From contig NZ_AP028664.1 of the NCBI RefSeq assembly GCF_041154455.1, positions 621,001-685,000 on the forward strand: 64,000 bases of DNA. Reading direction: 5' to 3'. A program made the translations under genes and the position numbers. Positions 63,374 to 64,000 of the stretch are shown here, one piece after another (position 1 is the stretch's first letter; each line of letters begins with the position of its first letter). The stretch comes from Variovorax sp. V213 (GTDB taxonomy: Bacteria; Pseudomonadota; Gammaproteobacteria; Burkholderiales; Burkholderiaceae_C). The notes under the pieces were generated by a model. That model searched no databases. It had not been told where the DNA came from and saw nothing but the letters and a program-made list of their open reading frames with translations.

Positions 63374-64000
63374 CTACCGCAATTTCGCTGCGTCGAAGAT
63401 CCGTCGCTTGGCGTTGAGGATATGGAGCCGTGTTGCCTCGGCGGCGTCGGCCGGGGATCGCTTCTCGATGGAGTCGAGGATCTGCTGGTGCTCCATCTGG
63501 ACCAGCCGGACACGCTCGACGGTCATCTTCGATCGCACGCTGCGCGCTAGTTCCATGAATTGCCTGATGGGCGCGACACTCGTTTCGACGGCGGCCACGA
63601 AGAACTGGTTGTGCGAGGCCCTCGCGATCGCCCTGTGGAAGCGGACGTCGTCTTCGACGCCTTTGCTTCCACCCTCCATGGCCAGGGTCTGCGCTTCCAG
63701 GCAGGCTCTGATGGTCGTCAGGTCGTCGGCAGTGCGAAACTCCGCTGCAGCGGCCGCCGCCCCCGATTCAACAACTGTGCGGTAGGCGTAATACCGCTCG
63801 ATGTCCGAATAGTTCCTGATGGGGGGCATGCTCGATGCCGGTGTACCGGGGGCGCGCACAACCTGGCTGCCGGAGCCGCGGCGGGACTCGATGATCCCGT
63901 CCGATCGCAGCCTCGACAGTGCCTCCCGGACGGTCGGCCGCGAGACCCCGAATTGCGAGGCCAGTTCGCTTTCCGTCGGCAGCTTTTTCGAGTCGACGTA
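63374..64000 (-). CDS. GntR-family regulator, FadR/FCD subfamily (5' end beyond window)
   Basis: The minus frame is open to the window edge and gives 208 residues without a start codon. The winged helix-turn-helix (LPTESELASQFGVSRPTVRE, ALSRLRSDGIIESRRGSG) is at the N-terminal side. The FCD effector domain follows: YYAYRTVVESGAAAAAAE, FHRAIARASHNQFF and MEHQQILDSIEKRSPADAAE, with Asp/His residues that in FCD domains often bind a metal. FCD regulators respond to carboxylic acids, and the target operon is probably on the other side of the missing start. About 20-30 residues should be missing. Confidence 0.9.
   Translation of the reverse strand, partial: YVDSKKLPTESELASQFGVSRPTVREALSRLRSDGIIESRRGSGSQVVRAPGTPASSMPPIRNYSDIERYYAYRTVVESGAAAAAAEFRTADDLTTIRACLEAQTLAMEGGSKGVEDDVRFHRAIARASHNQFFVAAVETSVAPIRQFMELARSVRSKMTVERVRLVQMEHQQILDSIEKRSPADAAEATRLHILNAKRRIFDAAKLR

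Overview
The window looks like chromosome of a high-GC betaproteobacterium of the Comamonadaceae, most likely Variovorax or a close relative. The signs are strong G/C third-position bias, several tripartite-tricarboxylate (Bug/TctC) binding proteins, paired LysR regulators, an imuA-imuB-dnaE2 mutasome and a LapA/BapA-type secreted adhesin. This placement is inferred from gene content, not from a marker gene. No rRNA, tRNA, CRISPR array or complete insertion sequence was found.

Layout. Positions 1-2.8 kb hold a 5'-truncated polymorphic toxin with a PD-(D/E)xK-like C-terminus, its overlapping presumed immunity gene, and a fragment of a Bug protein. Next come a TonB-dependent receptor (2.8-5.1 kb) and a signalling cluster (5.3-10.5 kb): a 7TMR-DISM histidine kinase, a divergent OmpR-type regulator, two paralogous REC-AraC regulators, and the wreck of a second kinase between them. 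A type I secretion locus follows (10.9-21.8 kb): a highly repetitive 1846-aa adhesin with a von Willebrand A domain, then TolC-like, ABC and HlyD-like genes and a BamE-like periplasmic protein. From 22 to 23.6 kb there are small accessory genes.

Positions 23.7-34.1 kb form a catabolic region: amidase, Bug protein and MmgE/PrpD protein divergent from a LysR gene, then a second LysR divergent from an operon of a Bug protein, a three-component FAD/[2Fe-2S] amine or imino-acid dehydrogenase resembling opine oxidase or HcnABC, and a RidA imine deaminase. Positions 34.1-38.7 kb are a lower-GC two-gene island, a PD-(D/E)xK-like protein plus a Ski2-like helicase resembling the Hachiman anti-phage system. 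It is bounded by a 37-bp direct repeat that belongs to a dispersed intergenic repeat family with further copies near 22.0, 53.8 and 63.2 kb. Positions 39.4-50.2 kb hold a tightly packed five-gene cluster (VWA, SWIM zinc finger, DUF4132, MoxR AAA+ ATPase, DUF5682) equivalent to the E. coli yehI/L/M/P/Q set.

Positions 50.2-52.5 kb are rearranged: a 111-bp duplication that breaks a small zinc-ribbon gene, an antitoxin whose PIN toxin is truncated, and a methyltransferase-like gene. Positions 52.9-60.2 kb carry a DUF1003 protein and an SOS unit: a SRAP/HMCES-type protein divergent from imuA-imuB-dnaE2, with a perfect LexA box over the imuA promoter. The last 4 kb hold a truncated hemerythrin, a 25-codon membrane peptide, a decayed DUF433/DUF5615 toxin-antitoxin pair with a hexanucleotide repeat, a GreA/GreB-like factor and the start-proximal part of a GntR/FadR regulator that runs off the window.
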